DNA from: Zea mays
Lineage: Eukaryota; Streptophyta; Magnoliopsida; Poales; Poaceae
Direction of reading: 5' to 3'
DNA length: 64,000 nt
Assembly: GCF_902167145.1 (NCBI RefSeq)
Contig: NC_050096.1
Span: 77,310,683 to 77,374,682 of the forward strand
A model generated the notes under the pieces. The model was not told the origin of the DNA. It did not search any database and saw only the letters and a program-made list of their open reading frames with translations. Both the position numbers and the translations under genes were made by a program. This document shows positions 1 to 12,000 of this stretch, piece by piece (positions within the stretch are counted from its first letter, which is position 1; the number at the start of each line of letters is the position of its first letter).

Positions 1-940
1 GGAGTGGACTCGTGGAGAAGCTGCAGCGCTAAGACTACCTAATAATGCTTGTGTATTCATCAAGTGGTTTATTTAGCGCGCGTGATACTTGTGATTGATG
101 AGTAGTGATGATGACAACAACAGCTTAGCGCCTTAATCAGCATCAAACAACAAGATTCTTTATTTATATATATACTATAGTTGTACTGCGGACTGGAACA
201 GGTGGTGGCGTATTACCAAGAGTCCAGCGCCACCTGCTCAAACCAACTGCCGCCCTCTAAGGCTAACAAGTCGTTGATGCTATAGACCCCGTTTCATACG
301 GAAAGCTTCCCGTCAGCGTTCATCAGGAGCAGTACAAAAAGATGTCTGAAACCATGTGTGCACTGTCGTTTTCACTTTGATTTGGTTAGTTTATAACCAG
401 CTGATGAAAGTGAACAGGCTAATAAAGTCCAGGGGATCTAGAATGGAGAGGGTCATTTTTCATACCCTAGCTACGTGCATGTGCATGAATATATCATATA
501 TGTCGTCCATTTCAGCAGGCAGCAGCCAGCCATGTGGATGGGAACGAAACGGCAGGCTGTGGTCTTTCATTGCATACTAATCAGTAATCAAGCACGCCTC
601 AGTCCAGCAGGCTGTCCTGCTGACGTCGCGCTCATGCTTAGCTGCATCACATCTTCGCCTTAATCCTGACTCGTGCTTCTTTGTCTTACGCATAAATTCG
701 TGGAAGCTTCGTATGCGCGCCGAAAAAGGCTTTGCCCCGGTCAGGAGTACTGCACGGCACCGGAAATGTATGTATATACTTTGGTCACCCATCTCTGCCT
801 GCCGACAAATTCAGGCCGCCCCAGGTGCTATCTTTTTATATTTGACACCAAACAGTATTAAAAATAGTTGTATTTAAAGGTGTTGTATCTTGCTTTTTTC
901 TCCTAAGCTGAACTGATAATAAATCAGGGAAAATAGATTT
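1..940. other. Intergenic sequence with possible end of an upstream gene
   Basis: The first bases can be read on the plus strand as the tail of a coding frame, S-G-L-V-E-K-L-Q-R followed by TAA at 30-32. After it the sequence becomes AT-rich with TTTATTTATATATATA near 160, as a plant 3' UTR would. Too little is present to name the gene, and the reading could be chance. From about 180 to 940 I see no convincing gene, repeat or transposon end. Confidence 0.25.
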
Positions 941-945
941 ATTCC

Positions 946-1570
946 TGTTGACGCTTTTTCGGAGCGCCAAATACTCAAGAAGAACCGGCGGCGGTGCTCT
1001 CTGGTCAGGCATGGACGGTCCGCGGCCTGGGGCCGGGGCTAGGGTCCTCTGCCTGACGACCGGACGGTCCGCGCCCTGGGGGCCGGACGGTCCGCGTGTG
1101 TGCAGGGGCGGCGGAAGATCGCCGGCGGCGCCTGGATCTCGCTCCCGAGAGGGACCCCGTCAGGGAGGAGAGATCCTAGGGGTTGTCTAGGCTCGGGCCG
1201 GTCGACCTAGACTCCTCTAATCGGCGTAGAGTCGAAGAGAGGCGAAGAATTTGGGGATCGAGAGGCTAAACCTAAACTAGACTAGAACTACTCCTAGGAT
1301 AAAATGCGAAATAGAAGTTGTATTGATTCGATTGATGATTACAAATCGGCCGTAGACCTCTCTATTTATAGAGGAGGGGGGCTGGACCCTTTACACAACT
1401 GATTCCGAGCTAATTCCGCGAATATAGCTAACAAACGTAGCACAAAACTCGGAACCCTAAACTGCTCTGCGCATGAGCGGATCGTCCGGCCCACAGGCGC
1501 GGACTGTCCGGACCGCGGACCGTCCGGCCTCAGGGCCGGACCGTCCGCCAACTCAAAACGGTGCTCAACA
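946..1570 (-). repeat. 3' LTR of Gypsy-1
   Basis: Matches the right LTR along its length and ends TG...CA. It contains several near-palindromes of the form GGACGGTCCGCG near both ends and, on the minus strand, a TATA-like box in the stretch near 1365. A 20 bp segment present near 7820 is missing here, while an extra segment near 1490 is absent from the right LTR, so the equal lengths are coincidental. Confidence 0.93.
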
Positions 1571-1592
1571 TATGCCCCCTGCCTTTTGGTGG
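1571..1592 (-). other. Polypurine tract of Gypsy-1
   Basis: Read on the minus strand, the bases abutting the left LTR are AAAAGGCAGGGGGCATA. This is the purine run expected just upstream of a 3' LTR, where plus-strand DNA synthesis starts. It confirms minus-strand orientation. Confidence 0.8.
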
Positions 1593-1641
1593 AGCTGAGC
1601 AAACCAAAATCAACTAACTCGATGTGAATACATCGGTTCTC

Positions 1642-1956
1642 TTAGGCATCTTGCCACATACTAGGATGGTACTGTTTGAGGAAACGCACATTCAAAGCCT
1701 TAGGCAAATCCTTGCCTTGTAATGTTTGTAGCAAATAGGCGTTGCCAGACATCACCTGTTTTACTTTATAAGGACCCTCCCAGCTTGGCGACCATTTCCC
1801 GAACTTCCGGTCTTTATTCCTTAGAGGCAGAATGGTCTTCCACACCATGTCCCCTACTTGAAATGATTTTGCTTTGACCTTCTTATTGTAGGCCCTGGCT
1901 ACCATGATCTTATCCTTTTCTATTGCTCCCAAAGCTATCATCCTCTTGTCGGTCAC
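1642..1956 (-). pseudogene. Integrase C-terminal fragment of Gypsy-1
   Basis: About 104 codons ending at the normal stop match the C-terminal part of Ty3/gypsy integrases: the basic ARAYNKKVKAK stretch, the GDMVWK motif, and the WEGPYKVKQV and NVRFLKQYHP segments that follow the catalytic core. The zinc-binding and DDE parts are missing, because the sequence to the right is RNase H joined directly to this fragment near 1953-1960. The piece cannot catalyse integration. Confidence 0.85.
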
Positions 1957-3443
1957 CTTGTTTCAGCATCCACCAACCTTTGGCTTAGATATGTCACCAC
2001 ATGCTCCTTCCCCTCAGTTTCTTGTGTCAGAACAGCCCCAATGACCTTATCTTCAGCTGCAATGTATAATCGGAATGGTACTCCTGCTCGTGGTGCTTTT
2101 AATACGGGAGCCGAAGATAAGTATTTTCTGATGAGATCAAATGCTTCTTGTTGTTCTGCCCCCCAAGCAAATTCGGCATCATTCTTAAGCCGAAGAATAT
2201 GGGTGAACGCATCAATCTTCCCGGCTAGGTTAGAAATAAACCTTCGTAAATAATTCACCTTGCCGAGAAACTTCTGTACCTCGACCTTACAGGTCGGAGG
2301 TCCCACATTCCGAATAGACTTGATTCGGTCAGGGTCTATCTCTATACCATGTTCATGTATGACAAATTCTAAAAACTTACCAGCCGACACTCCAAAAGCA
2401 CATTTACGTGGGTTCATTTTTAAACCATACCGACGCATTTTATCAAAGGCTTTGCGCAAATCAGCTATATGAGAAGTAAACTCAGCCGATTTGACTACAA
2501 TATCATCAATGTAAACTTCCACAGTGTTTCCCAACAATTCATGGAAGATCAAATTCATAGCCCTCTGATAAGTAGCACCAGCATTTTTCAGACCAAATGT
2601 CATGACAACCCACTCAAATAAACCAATGAAGCCTGGACATATAAAGGCCGTTTTAGACGCATCTTCTTCGGCCATAAAAATCTGATTATATCCGGCATTA
2701 CCATCAAGGAAGCTAATAATTCTATTTCCTGATGCATTATTGATTAATGTGTCGGCTATGGGCATGGGATATTCGTCTTTAGAAGTTGCTCTATTTAAAT
2801 TGCGAAAATCAATGCATACTCTAAGCTTACCTGACTCCTTCTTCTCCACCGGCACAATATTGGAGACCCACTCTGCGTATCTACAAGGTCTGATAAAATC
2901 AGCTTCTAGCAGCCGGTGGATTTCGTCCTTGATGCGTGGGAGAAGATCTGGACGAAATGTTCTAGCTCTTTGCTTGAAAGGTCTGAAACCAGATTTAATA
3001 GGCAGCCGATGTTCTACGATCTCTCGGCTTAATCCAGGCATCTCAGTGTAATTCCAAGCAAAGCAATCTGAATATTCCTTCAATAAACCGATCATCTCAT
3101 CTCTAGGATCGGTCTCCAGGGTCTTGTTTACAAAAGTTGGCCTTGGAGTTTTACCATCTCCTATGTCAATCTCCTCCAAAGGATCGGCCGATGTAAACCC
3201 CTGTCCTAGTTTATCAAGATCTCTTAATTCCTCTATCATGTTCCCCATAGAGGAATTAGATGATCTTTGTGTGACGGCGGACTTTCCGGTCTCGAGGACC
3301 GGATTATCCGTAATACTGTCCTTTTGCTGTGATATATGTTCGATCTTAAAGTCCGAACCCTTTTGTGAAAGGCCAGACCATCCGGCTTTGGAAGCCGAAC
3401 TGTCCGTGACCAGAGACTCATGAACTTTGTGTGTATTCATCAT
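1953..3443 (-). pseudogene. Reverse transcriptase and partial RNase H of Gypsy-1
   Basis: This 496-codon open stretch holds a nearly complete Ty3/gypsy reverse transcriptase. It has the primer-grip-side LRVCIDFRNLN segment, FGLKNAGATYQR and the catalytic YIDD box. The start of RNase H follows (LYIAAEDKVIGAVLTQE, then HVVTYLSQRLVDAETR), ending abruptly at a stop created at the deletion junction. Its frame differs by one base from the protease region to the right, so a frameshift separates the two. Normal polyproteins continue through RNase H and integrase; here several hundred residues are missing. Confidence 0.92.
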
Positions 3444-3450
3444 TTAAACT

Positions 3451-6096
3451 TTATTTAGGATTTAGCCGATTTTCCATCGGCTCTAGCATTACAGGAATGC
3501 ACCCTTTTTTATCTATACTTATGAATTGATAGTCAGAAAAATCTACTCCTGTGAGACATGTAGCAGTCTCATAAGTCCAGAGTACAGGGGCATCGGCCAC
3601 AGCGATGCAGGCCGATACATCGGCATGTACTTGTTCTATGTCATCGCCTACCCATTGTATTAACATTTGATGTAATGTAGAAGGTATACATTGATTGGCG
3701 TGAATCCAATCTCTGCCTAGGATTAAACTGTAATTTCCTTCTACATCAGCGACGAAGAATGCAGCAGCAAGGGTCTTAGTCCCGATGGTTAATGACGTGA
3801 CTCCCCTGGCTTTGATCGAACTATCAGTTCCAACACCGCTAAGGGTCATGTTGGTCTTGACAAGTTCGTCATCTTGTTTACCTAATTTTCTGTATAATGA
3901 ATAAGGCATTAGATTTACAGCCGCCCCTCTATCTACCAACATCTTAGCAATCGGTATCCCATCAATGTGACCGCGCACGAAGAGCGGCTTTAAATGATTT
4001 ACCGATTCCTTTGGTTTAGTAAAGGCGGCTTCTTTAGGACCAAAATCAAACTGGGCAACAACAGGTTCATCGTCACCGATAATAGTACAATCGGTGGAAA
4101 ATGTAATAACATTCACATCCATACCTGGGCGTTCTGGAGAAGCCTCGTAGTCGACCAGGTCTTCTCCCAGTAGGTCGTCCTCTTCCATTGATGTTGGCGT
4201 GTCGTTGGAGGCTTCCTGGTGAACGGCGGACGGTCCGCACGCTGGGGCCGGACGGGCCGCGCCTGGTGCAGGTTGTCCAGAGGCCTCCTGGTGAAGGACG
4301 GACGGTCCGCGCGCAGAGGACGGACGGTCCGCGCCTGGTGCAGATTGTCCAGCCTTGCTGGCTGGGCTATCTACCATACTTGCAGGGTGCTGCACAAGTA
4401 TTGTTTGATTTTCTATTTTTGTGGCCGTTTGTTTTTCCTCAACGGCCTTTGGTCTCCATTTCTTTTGCAGTGGCGGGTACTGTGGATGTGTGTGATTGAA
4501 TATCTTTTCCGCTTCTTTCTCCTGGCTCTCCTTTGCTCTTAGGCGCTGTAATTTTCTCTTTTGAGACCGTGTCAATCCCGTTGGGCACCATCGAGGCATG
4601 GAGTATTTTGGATCGGCTGTTTTGATGGTAGCTGTATCTTCTTTTTTGGTTGTATTGGCCGATTCACCAAAAATCATCGGCCCTTTATTGTCTCCCTGTA
4701 TGACAACATCTGCAGTGCCTATTTTGATGATGTCCTTCTTTGTTGTTCTTTGAGTTGCTGCAGGCATATGCCCCCCTGTCGGATTGGTCGGCCTTGGAGG
4801 CCGAGTAGTCCGGCAATCTTGCTGGGTCTGTGCCTGGTGGCCGGATTGAGCGGTGCTCAATCGGTCTTGTACTGGTGGCGCCAACCTGTCAAAAACAGAT
4901 GTTTGGGGTGCCCCCCAGGCGGGGTATTGTTGCATCCCAAATGGATATGGTGGCATGCCCCACATTTGATTTGGGACATATGGTGGAGGTAGGTATGTGT
5001 ATGGATATGGCATAGACGGATAAGGGGGTGGAGGTGTCCATGTCGGTATGTTAGGTCTCAATTGTACAGTATGACCTTTCATTTCTTCCGATTGGTGGGG
5101 TGATCCAATCGGCCTGACCTGACGTTGCTCATGAATGGGTGAGCGGGGTCGCTTTGCTGGCCAGTCACTGGGGTCGGCCTTCTTTTTCACGTATTTAGAC
5201 AACAATTGATCGAAAGTCGGGCCAGGCTTGATCAGCCGACCAGCTGCTTTAAATGTATTTGATTTCCACATACCTATCTCTGGTCGTCGTGGTTTGAAGG
5301 TACGTGGTCACTGCGAGTCCTGAGCATGGCCGGACCGTCCGCTGGAGTCCTCCGGACCGTTCAGAGAAGCGTCGGACCGTCCGCGTCTGGATGGCGGACT
5401 GTCCGCGATGCGTAGCACGGGTTCCCGCAACTGTCTCCCTGTCTGCGCTTGCCCCCCAGTGCTAGAGGTTGTGATGGTCACCTTCAGGGTCTCCCCTCCA
5501 TCGGGAGTCTTCTCGGCCACCACTTTCCTGCAAGAAACTTTACAATCCCCATCGGCCTTTTTAACATTGCCGATGATTGTTTCTTTGCCTTTGCCTTTAT
5601 CGACTATATTTGGCCGAACCAGGACTTTCTTGCCCTCGATGTCGATCATGTTCATCGGAAAGGGCTCTGTATCCACCTGCATTTCCTGAAATTTCAATCG
5701 TCCTTCGTTAATGGCCGATTGAATCTGTCACCGAAATACATTACAATCATTAGTGGCATGAGAAAATGAGTTATGCCACTTGCAGTACGCATGACGTTTT
5801 AGCTCGTCGGCGGATGGAACAATGTGATTTATTTTAATATTGCCATTTTTTAGTAATTCGTTAAATATTTTATCACACTTACCAACATTAAACGTGAACT
5901 TAACCTCCTCTTGCCGTTTCTTTTGAACCGGCTGTAAGGAGGAACAAGCCGAAGATTTGGCCTGTTTTGGCCAAACCATTTCAGCAGCATACACTTCTGC
6001 TGATTCGTCATCTGAGCTACTTTGGTCGCATTCTACTATATGTACGTTGTGACGCATTGTTTTAGCAGTTTCTTTGCTCCGGCTTTCGCAAGCCAA
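3451..6096 (-). pseudogene. Gag zinc-knuckle and protease region of Gypsy-1
   Basis: One reading frame spans this region but is cut by in-frame TGA codons near 5728 and 5308. The right part has a knuckle-like C-x2-H...H...C cluster (CKWHNSFSHATNDC), typical of the gag end in Tat-type elements. Around 3930 lies the retropepsin-like motif LVDRGAAVNLM; the expected D-S/T/G-G catalytic triplet reads D-R-G, so the protease is probably dead. Around 4210-4340 the protein has a tandem duplication (two GP-S-[AV][LV]HQEAS units), caused by repeated GGACGGTCC-containing DNA. Frameshifts separate it from gag on the right and RT on the left. Confidence 0.8.
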
Positions 6097-6188
6097 AGCT
6101 CTCTGGTGTAACTATGCTAGTGTAAAAAATTGGATGCCTTCTAATCTTTCTTTTAAATAATATCGTAGACCATTAAAGGCTAATCCTA

Positions 6189-7667
6189 CTAGCTGTTTTC
6201 TGCTAAATGAATTTGAAAGCATCGGTTTCTTGTATCTCGGAATCTCCGGATGTAATCATTAACCGATTCATCTTTTGTCTGTCGCAATGACACTAAATCT
6301 ACCAAATCCAACTCATAGTCACCGGAGAAAAAATGATCATGAAATTTTTGTTCTAGATCCCCCCATGATGAAATGGAATTAGGAGGTAAAGTGGCATACC
6401 ATGCAAACGCGGTTCCTGTTAGAGATAATGAAAATAAACGTACGCGAAATGCCTCTGTGTTGGCCAATTCTCCCAATTGTGCTAAGAACTGGCCTATATG
6501 TTCGCGCGTGTTTTTCCCTTGATCACCCGAAAATTTTGCGAATTCGGGTATTCTAGTTCCCTGTGGGTACGGGTGGTGATCAAATCGGCTGTCATAAGGT
6601 TTCCGATATGATTGCCCCACAGGGACCATGCTTACTCCGAGCTTATCTCGGAACGCCCCGGCTATTTCTTCCCTCACTATATCAATGGCAGCCGGTGCAA
6701 GACCACCGGTTCTCTAGTCAAACATAGGTGGGGTTGGTTGTATGTTAGTAGGTTGTCTTTCCCCCCATTGGTTTGAGCTACGTGGTGCATTTCCATTTAC
6801 CCTATATGGCTCATAGGTTTGATCGTTTCTTTTTGGCCTTCTAGGTGGGACCGGAAAGCTTTCCTGGGCTTTGGATCCTGAATTAATGGGCTGATGCACT
6901 GCATAGTGTGATGGAAAGTGTTGCTGGGACGGGTGAGGATTCAGGTAATAATCCTCCTCAAAAGACTCATGCACGGACTGTCCGGATATGTACCCGGACC
7001 GTCCGTCGTTGTATGCGGACCGTCCGACTGGGTAGTTTGGGTTCTGTGACGTATGTGGTGGCTCGGGTGCATGTCTAGGTAACTCATTAAAAATGGGCCT
7101 GGCCATGGCTGGCCCGGGCGGTCCGCGCTCACGTGCGCACGGTCCGGACATGTGCAGATCGACTGTTTTGCTGCCGATTTGCGGTTGCTCAGGGTACGTG
7201 TCCATCGGCATCCCATAAAGGGGTTGTGACTGGTCGTGACAACCTCTAACCGATGTATTACGTGCGTTATCCCCTAATTCAACCTCGTGTGAAGAAAAAT
7301 TTGCTATACTAGATTTATCAAACGCACGTACTAATCTCCTATAATCGTTTTGCATATCCCCTATGATATTTTGCATTTGTTCACGCTGTTCATCTACATA
7401 ATTCTTAAGAGATTGTAGCTCATTTGTATTACTTACATTAGGGATATCTGGCATGGGTCGCAGTGAAGCCAGATCCGTCGCCCAATGTCGGACGACCTTG
7501 TTGTTCCTGTCCACTTTGAAGTTGGCCAAGAACTTTGCTTTCGCCTCCTGGATCATCTGCTCCTTGTGCTCCTCGAACTGGAGCTGTTCGTCAGCCGGCA
7601 AGGTTTCCCAAGTCGGCTCTATGATGTTGCTTGGAGATACTTTAGAACTATCCCTTGAACCGGCCAT
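6189..7667 (-). pseudogene. Gag of Gypsy-1, interrupted by a stop
   Basis: The start ATG at 7667 (MAGSRDSS) follows the primer-binding site by about 30 bp. The frame runs to about 6189 with an in-frame TAG at 6714. The first half is proline- and charge-rich and includes a predicted helical stretch. The second half contains the retrotransposon gag core (GTAFAWYATLPPNSI, then SWGDLEQKFHDHFF). Gag would form the particle that packages element RNA. The frame can be extended upstream into the LTR, but the homologous start is 7667. Confidence 0.82.
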
Positions 7668-7699
7668 TGAGGGCCGATTTGATAGGTCTAAATATGTTT

Positions 7700-7717
7700 T
7701 CCCCAGCGGAGTCGCCA
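7700..7717 (-). other. Primer-binding site of Gypsy-1
   Basis: Seven bases inside the right LTR, the minus strand reads TGGCGACTCCGCTGGGGA. The leading TGG would pair with the CCA tail of a tRNA; the acceptor-stem complement resembles a tRNA-Arg, but I could not confirm which tRNA. This marks the right LTR as the 5' LTR. Confidence 0.7.
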
Positions 7718-7724
7718 AAAAGTA

Positions 7725-8349
7725 TGTTGACGCTTTTTCGGAGCGCCAAATACTCAAGAAGAACCGGCGGCGGTGCTCTCTGGTCAGGCGCGGACGGTCC
7801 GCGGCCTGGGGCCGGACGGTTCGCGACCTGGCGTAGGGGCTAGGGTCCTCTGTCTGACGACCGGACGGTCCGCGCCCTAGGGGCCGGACGGTCCGCGCGT
7901 GCGCAGGGGCGACGGAAGATCGCCGGTGGCGCCTGGATCTCGCTCCCGGAAGGGACCCCGTCGGGGAGGAGAGATCCTAGGGGTTGTCTAGGCTCGGGCC
8001 GGTCGACCTAGACTCCTCTAATCGGCGTAGAGTCGAAGAGAGGCGAAGAATTTGGGGATCGAGAGGCTAAACCTAAACAAGACTAGAACTACTCCTAGGA
8101 TAAAATGCGAAATAGAAGTTGTATTGATTCGATTGATGATTACAAATCGGCCGTAGACCTCTCTATTTATAGAGGAGGGGGGCTGGACCCTTTACACAAC
8201 TGATTCCGAGCTAATTCCGCGAATATAGCTAACAACCGTAGCACAAAACTCGGAACCCTAAACTGTTCTGCGCATGCGCGGACCGTCCAGACCGCGGACC
8301 GTCCGACCTCAGGGCCGGACCGTCCGCCAGCTCAAAACGGTGCTCAACA
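7725..8349 (-). repeat. 5' LTR of Gypsy-1
   Basis: Partner of 946-1570. Read on the minus strand it carries a TATA box (CTATAAATAG near 8160-8172), suitably placed to drive element transcription leftwards. GGACGGTCCGCG-type palindromes cluster in its left and right ends. Confidence 0.93.
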
Positions 8350-8354
8350 ATTCC

Positions 8355-9085
8355 CAAATAAGCCAATCATGCGCAAGAATGGACCGAATTCTTTTCGAGG
8401 AGAAGAATGAAAACAAATGCATCTGGAGAACATCGTTATATATCCCTTCTTCAATAATCTTCGACCACACATGCAGCATGTCTGTAAGTGGGCCAAGACA
8501 AAAGTACAGCTGGGGAAACAAGAATAGAACCTATGAACAGAATCGGATTCTTATAAAACTTCAGCATAGGCAGTGACTTCTCGAATCACAGCGACCGATA
8601 ACAACCTGTTTCAATAATCAGGTTTGGACGTTTGGTACAACTGAGTTTGAATAACTTGCAATTACATTGGTTTTTTTTTTCATACACATGGAAGGAGTTC
8701 CTTGCTAATTTGGTCCGATCTATCTCCTTCGCAAAGAACCCAGAACTATACAAGCACATCGATCCTACAGCCCCAAATGATGATCATCGACACCAACATA
8801 TACAAGATGGTAATTTCATACGGGAAAAAAAAGAACACAAATGACATGAAGAGCTTCTGAAGGACTTCAGATGTCAGAGCATCCAACATGGTAGCCTACA
8901 TTAGACGACCAATGGATAACACATACATATATGCTACACTTTCCACCGCCAACACTACATAACACCTTTGAAACCTTATTAGAACATCAAATAGATGCGA
9001 TCCTACGTTGAACAATTAAGCAAGATACAAACAGACAAGTAGACAGCTTCGGATGCTCATCGTCTTGGAGGAACGATTGACCAAC
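8355..9085. other. 3' flank of KAI2
   Basis: AT-rich sequence between Gypsy-1 and the KAI2 stop codon. Its right part must include the KAI2 3' UTR, transcribed leftwards. I found no unambiguous AATAAA on the minus strand, so no polyadenylation site is placed. No other gene is visible. Confidence 0.5.
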
Positions 9086-12000
9086 CTAGACTGCGATATC
9101 GTGCTGGATGTGTCGGAGTAAGACAGGGATTACAATGTCCGGAGAGCTAAGCTGGGGAAGATGGCCTTCAGAGGGCATCACCTCCACGATGGAGTCGCCA
9201 CCAAGGTGCCTGTGCAGGTACTCAGACACCACGACCGGCACCGCGAGATCCTTGGTGCTCTGAACAATGTGGCATGGGACAGTGACGTGCGGGAGGAGGC
9301 TGCGCACGTCGCTCTGGAAGATCGTCTGGGCAACACTAAGCGCAATGTCCGGACGTATATTGAAGAGCGTCCTGCTAAACTCCTGAACTGCCACTGATTC
9401 CATGTCTCCGCCAACACACAGGGGCGCAAAACCTGAGCACCAGGCCTTGTAGTTTGATCGCATCGCCTCAAACAGCTCATCAAGCTCATCTTGCTCAAAC
9501 CCGCCATAGTAGTCCACATCATTGAGGTACCTATTTGGTCAAAGACAGAGCTGAATTGGTGAGGGTAAATACAAGATGCTAACTGGCAAAGGAGAATAAT
9601 GTAAAAACTTCATACAAGTCTAATGAGGAACCACACCCCCCCCCCCCTAAAACTTTCGAGAGAGAAATATAGAAGATACAGTTAATATGTGAACAAATCC
9701 AGAAAAGATAGAACAGAATAGAGATCCAAAGAGCGCGACCAATTCGAGAACAAAGTCCTGGGACAAAAAAAAAAGAGGATATTTCAGATATTCAGATGCT
9801 GTTCACTACCACTAGATGACAAACATGGTCTTCAGTTCCATTTGCAGTGGAAGATGAATTGCAGAGTTCAGATGATGGTCACGACACTAGCATCTTTTCA
9901 TAAGAAATGATGCATCATATAAAAAAGAAACTTATCGAGTAGCAGAAGTGAAATTCACATCTAGGTTTTACCATATCTAAGGAAGGTTCAAATGAAGCTG
10001 TGACTTGAGACAAAATTGTGATTTAATGCCTCTGAAACCTAACTTTATTGCAAAGAACACTGGCATGTAATCATATAAGGAGGGGCTACCCTAGTGCAAT
10101 ATGATGTTAATTTATAGATCAAATGCCAATGCTTCACTATGATCTGAATTTTGTTGCAAGACAATCAGCTCAGAATAACTTCAGAAAAATGACCCTTGTG
10201 GCATTTGCAAATTACTACACAAGTAAATCATGTTGTTTCTCAATAGAATTGCAGTTTAGACACTATGCTTGCACATTTGTGTACTTGAGAACTAAACTGT
10301 TGGAAACTATATATGTATCAGGGATTCAAGCCAGGCAAAAGGGTTTCCAACTTGAGAACTTCAGTATTTCACTCAAGTAAAATGTGGAAACTGTGGATTA
10401 CTAATCAAAATAAAAGGCCACGAAAATTATTACGAAGGTTATATCTGTTGTATCCATGTAAAATCTGGAACTTGAACTCCCATTCAGGGATCAGTTAGAA
10501 ATAATTCCTAAGAGTTTGCTAAGAGCACAAGTTCATTGGCTTCCACACATCTGAAGTTGTTATTGTCTCCTCCAAAAAGCGCATAATTTCTAATTGAGAG
10601 AAATTAAATGAAAGGAAATAAATGTTAGTAGTTTTTCAGGAAAACGAGACATGAGACAGAGAGCATTCTAAAAGGATTCAGTTATTGCGTTACACAATAA
10701 AATGAACTTCAAACATCAATGTATCAAGAAGTGTGCACTCTTGCGTTTTTCTTGCTTGCAAGTTAGTATAAGTCGAACTTAAATCACAAATCCAATCCAT
10801 ATGATTTCCTATTTTGTTTCTATGCAAAGAAAATGCTAACATGAATGGATTGAGAGAACGTGACAATTTGTAAGCTGATCATTGCTGTGGCAGTGCTATA
10901 CATGAAACAAAATTTTGCAAACATACAGACAAAATTGATTACTCAACTAACACTTTATTTCAAGAACGCAGAAGTTCCCATTTCATAATCTAATTTTGCG
11001 TTGATTTCCATAAGAACTTAGGAAGGGCCAGTTTTCTGCCTTGACATATAAACTATCTGTGTTTTAACTATATATGTGTTTTTGAAGCACTATACCTGAA
11101 GCATAACTAAATGTATCACAAATGATTATCAACAACACTTCCTTTTGTTGCAGTTATATTTCCACATGTTTCACCGCGGACTTGGATTCGTTAGAGTGGA
11201 CGCACTAACCAGTCCAACACAAAAGCTTAAACTGAGGGGAGAAGTTAGTCAATCTACTTATACACTTCAACACCCACTCACGTGCAGCCAGAGAGAAATG
11301 AGCAAACGTAGAAATAAATGGGTGAAGGCATAAATAAAGCCTCTGCTAGGAGTCGAACTCGAGACATCTACTTTGATACCATGTTAGAGTGGACGCACTA
11401 AGCAGTTCAACTCAAAAGCTCTCTAGCTTTGATACCATGTTATAGTGGACACACTAACTAGTTCAATCAAAAGCTTAAGGTGAGGGGAGAAGATAGTCAA
11501 TCCACTTATACACTTCAACAGGGTTGACTGACTGTCGTGGGCTAAATACTGCTACAACACGGTGTTCCATATGGCATTGCGCACCACACCGTTGTAGGTA
11601 AGGGTGATAATGGGTCACGATCCAAATGTTTCTTCACAATAAGTTAGGGCCTTAATTAATTCTAGTTTAAAAATAAATAGAAATAGCATCCGATCCTAAT
11701 CCGATTCGATCCTTAATTTTTATAGTGTAAAATCTAGAGCCCATTACCACCCCTAGTTCCAGGTGGTGTATGGTCGCGAACCATTGTGCCCTTCACTGCA
11801 GGCACGGCGCGCACGCGGACGGTTGATGACCTCCTTCGTGAGCGGGACCTCTTTTTGGAAAACGGCCATGACCGGCTTCTCTAGGCTCAAACGTACACCC
11901 AACACCAGTATGATGACCACCATTGCGACAGGGAGTTTGCGGTGAGCGACTAGGTCTGGTTGCACCTTCTCCACATCCAGGCCGCGTCCTTGGTACATCG

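Larger units (their letters stand above)
941..8354 (-). mobile_element. Gypsy-1: decayed Ty3/gypsy LTR retrotransposon
   Basis: Two 625 bp LTRs (946-1570 and 7725-8349) begin TGTTGACGC and end GCTCAACA. They are flanked by a perfect 5 bp target duplication ATTCC at 941-945 and 8350-8354. The element reads on the minus strand: primer-binding site beside the right LTR, gag, protease, reverse transcriptase, part of RNase H, the integrase C-terminus, then a purine tract beside the left LTR. The remainder of RNase H and the integrase core are deleted, and the frames carry several stops and frameshifts, so the copy is non-autonomous. By eye the LTRs differ at roughly 17-18 sites plus two indels of about 20 bp, about 3%, suggesting insertion around 1 My ago. 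It lies about 730 bp downstream of the KAI2 stop codon. Confidence 0.95.

Noticed and set aside
11340..11385. tRNA-derived SINE B-box-like text GTCTCGAGTTCGACTCC on the minus strand
   Set aside because: Flanking 84 bp direct repeats with TG...CA ends and an adjacent TGGTATCAAAG primer site explain the unit better as a TRIM/SMART.
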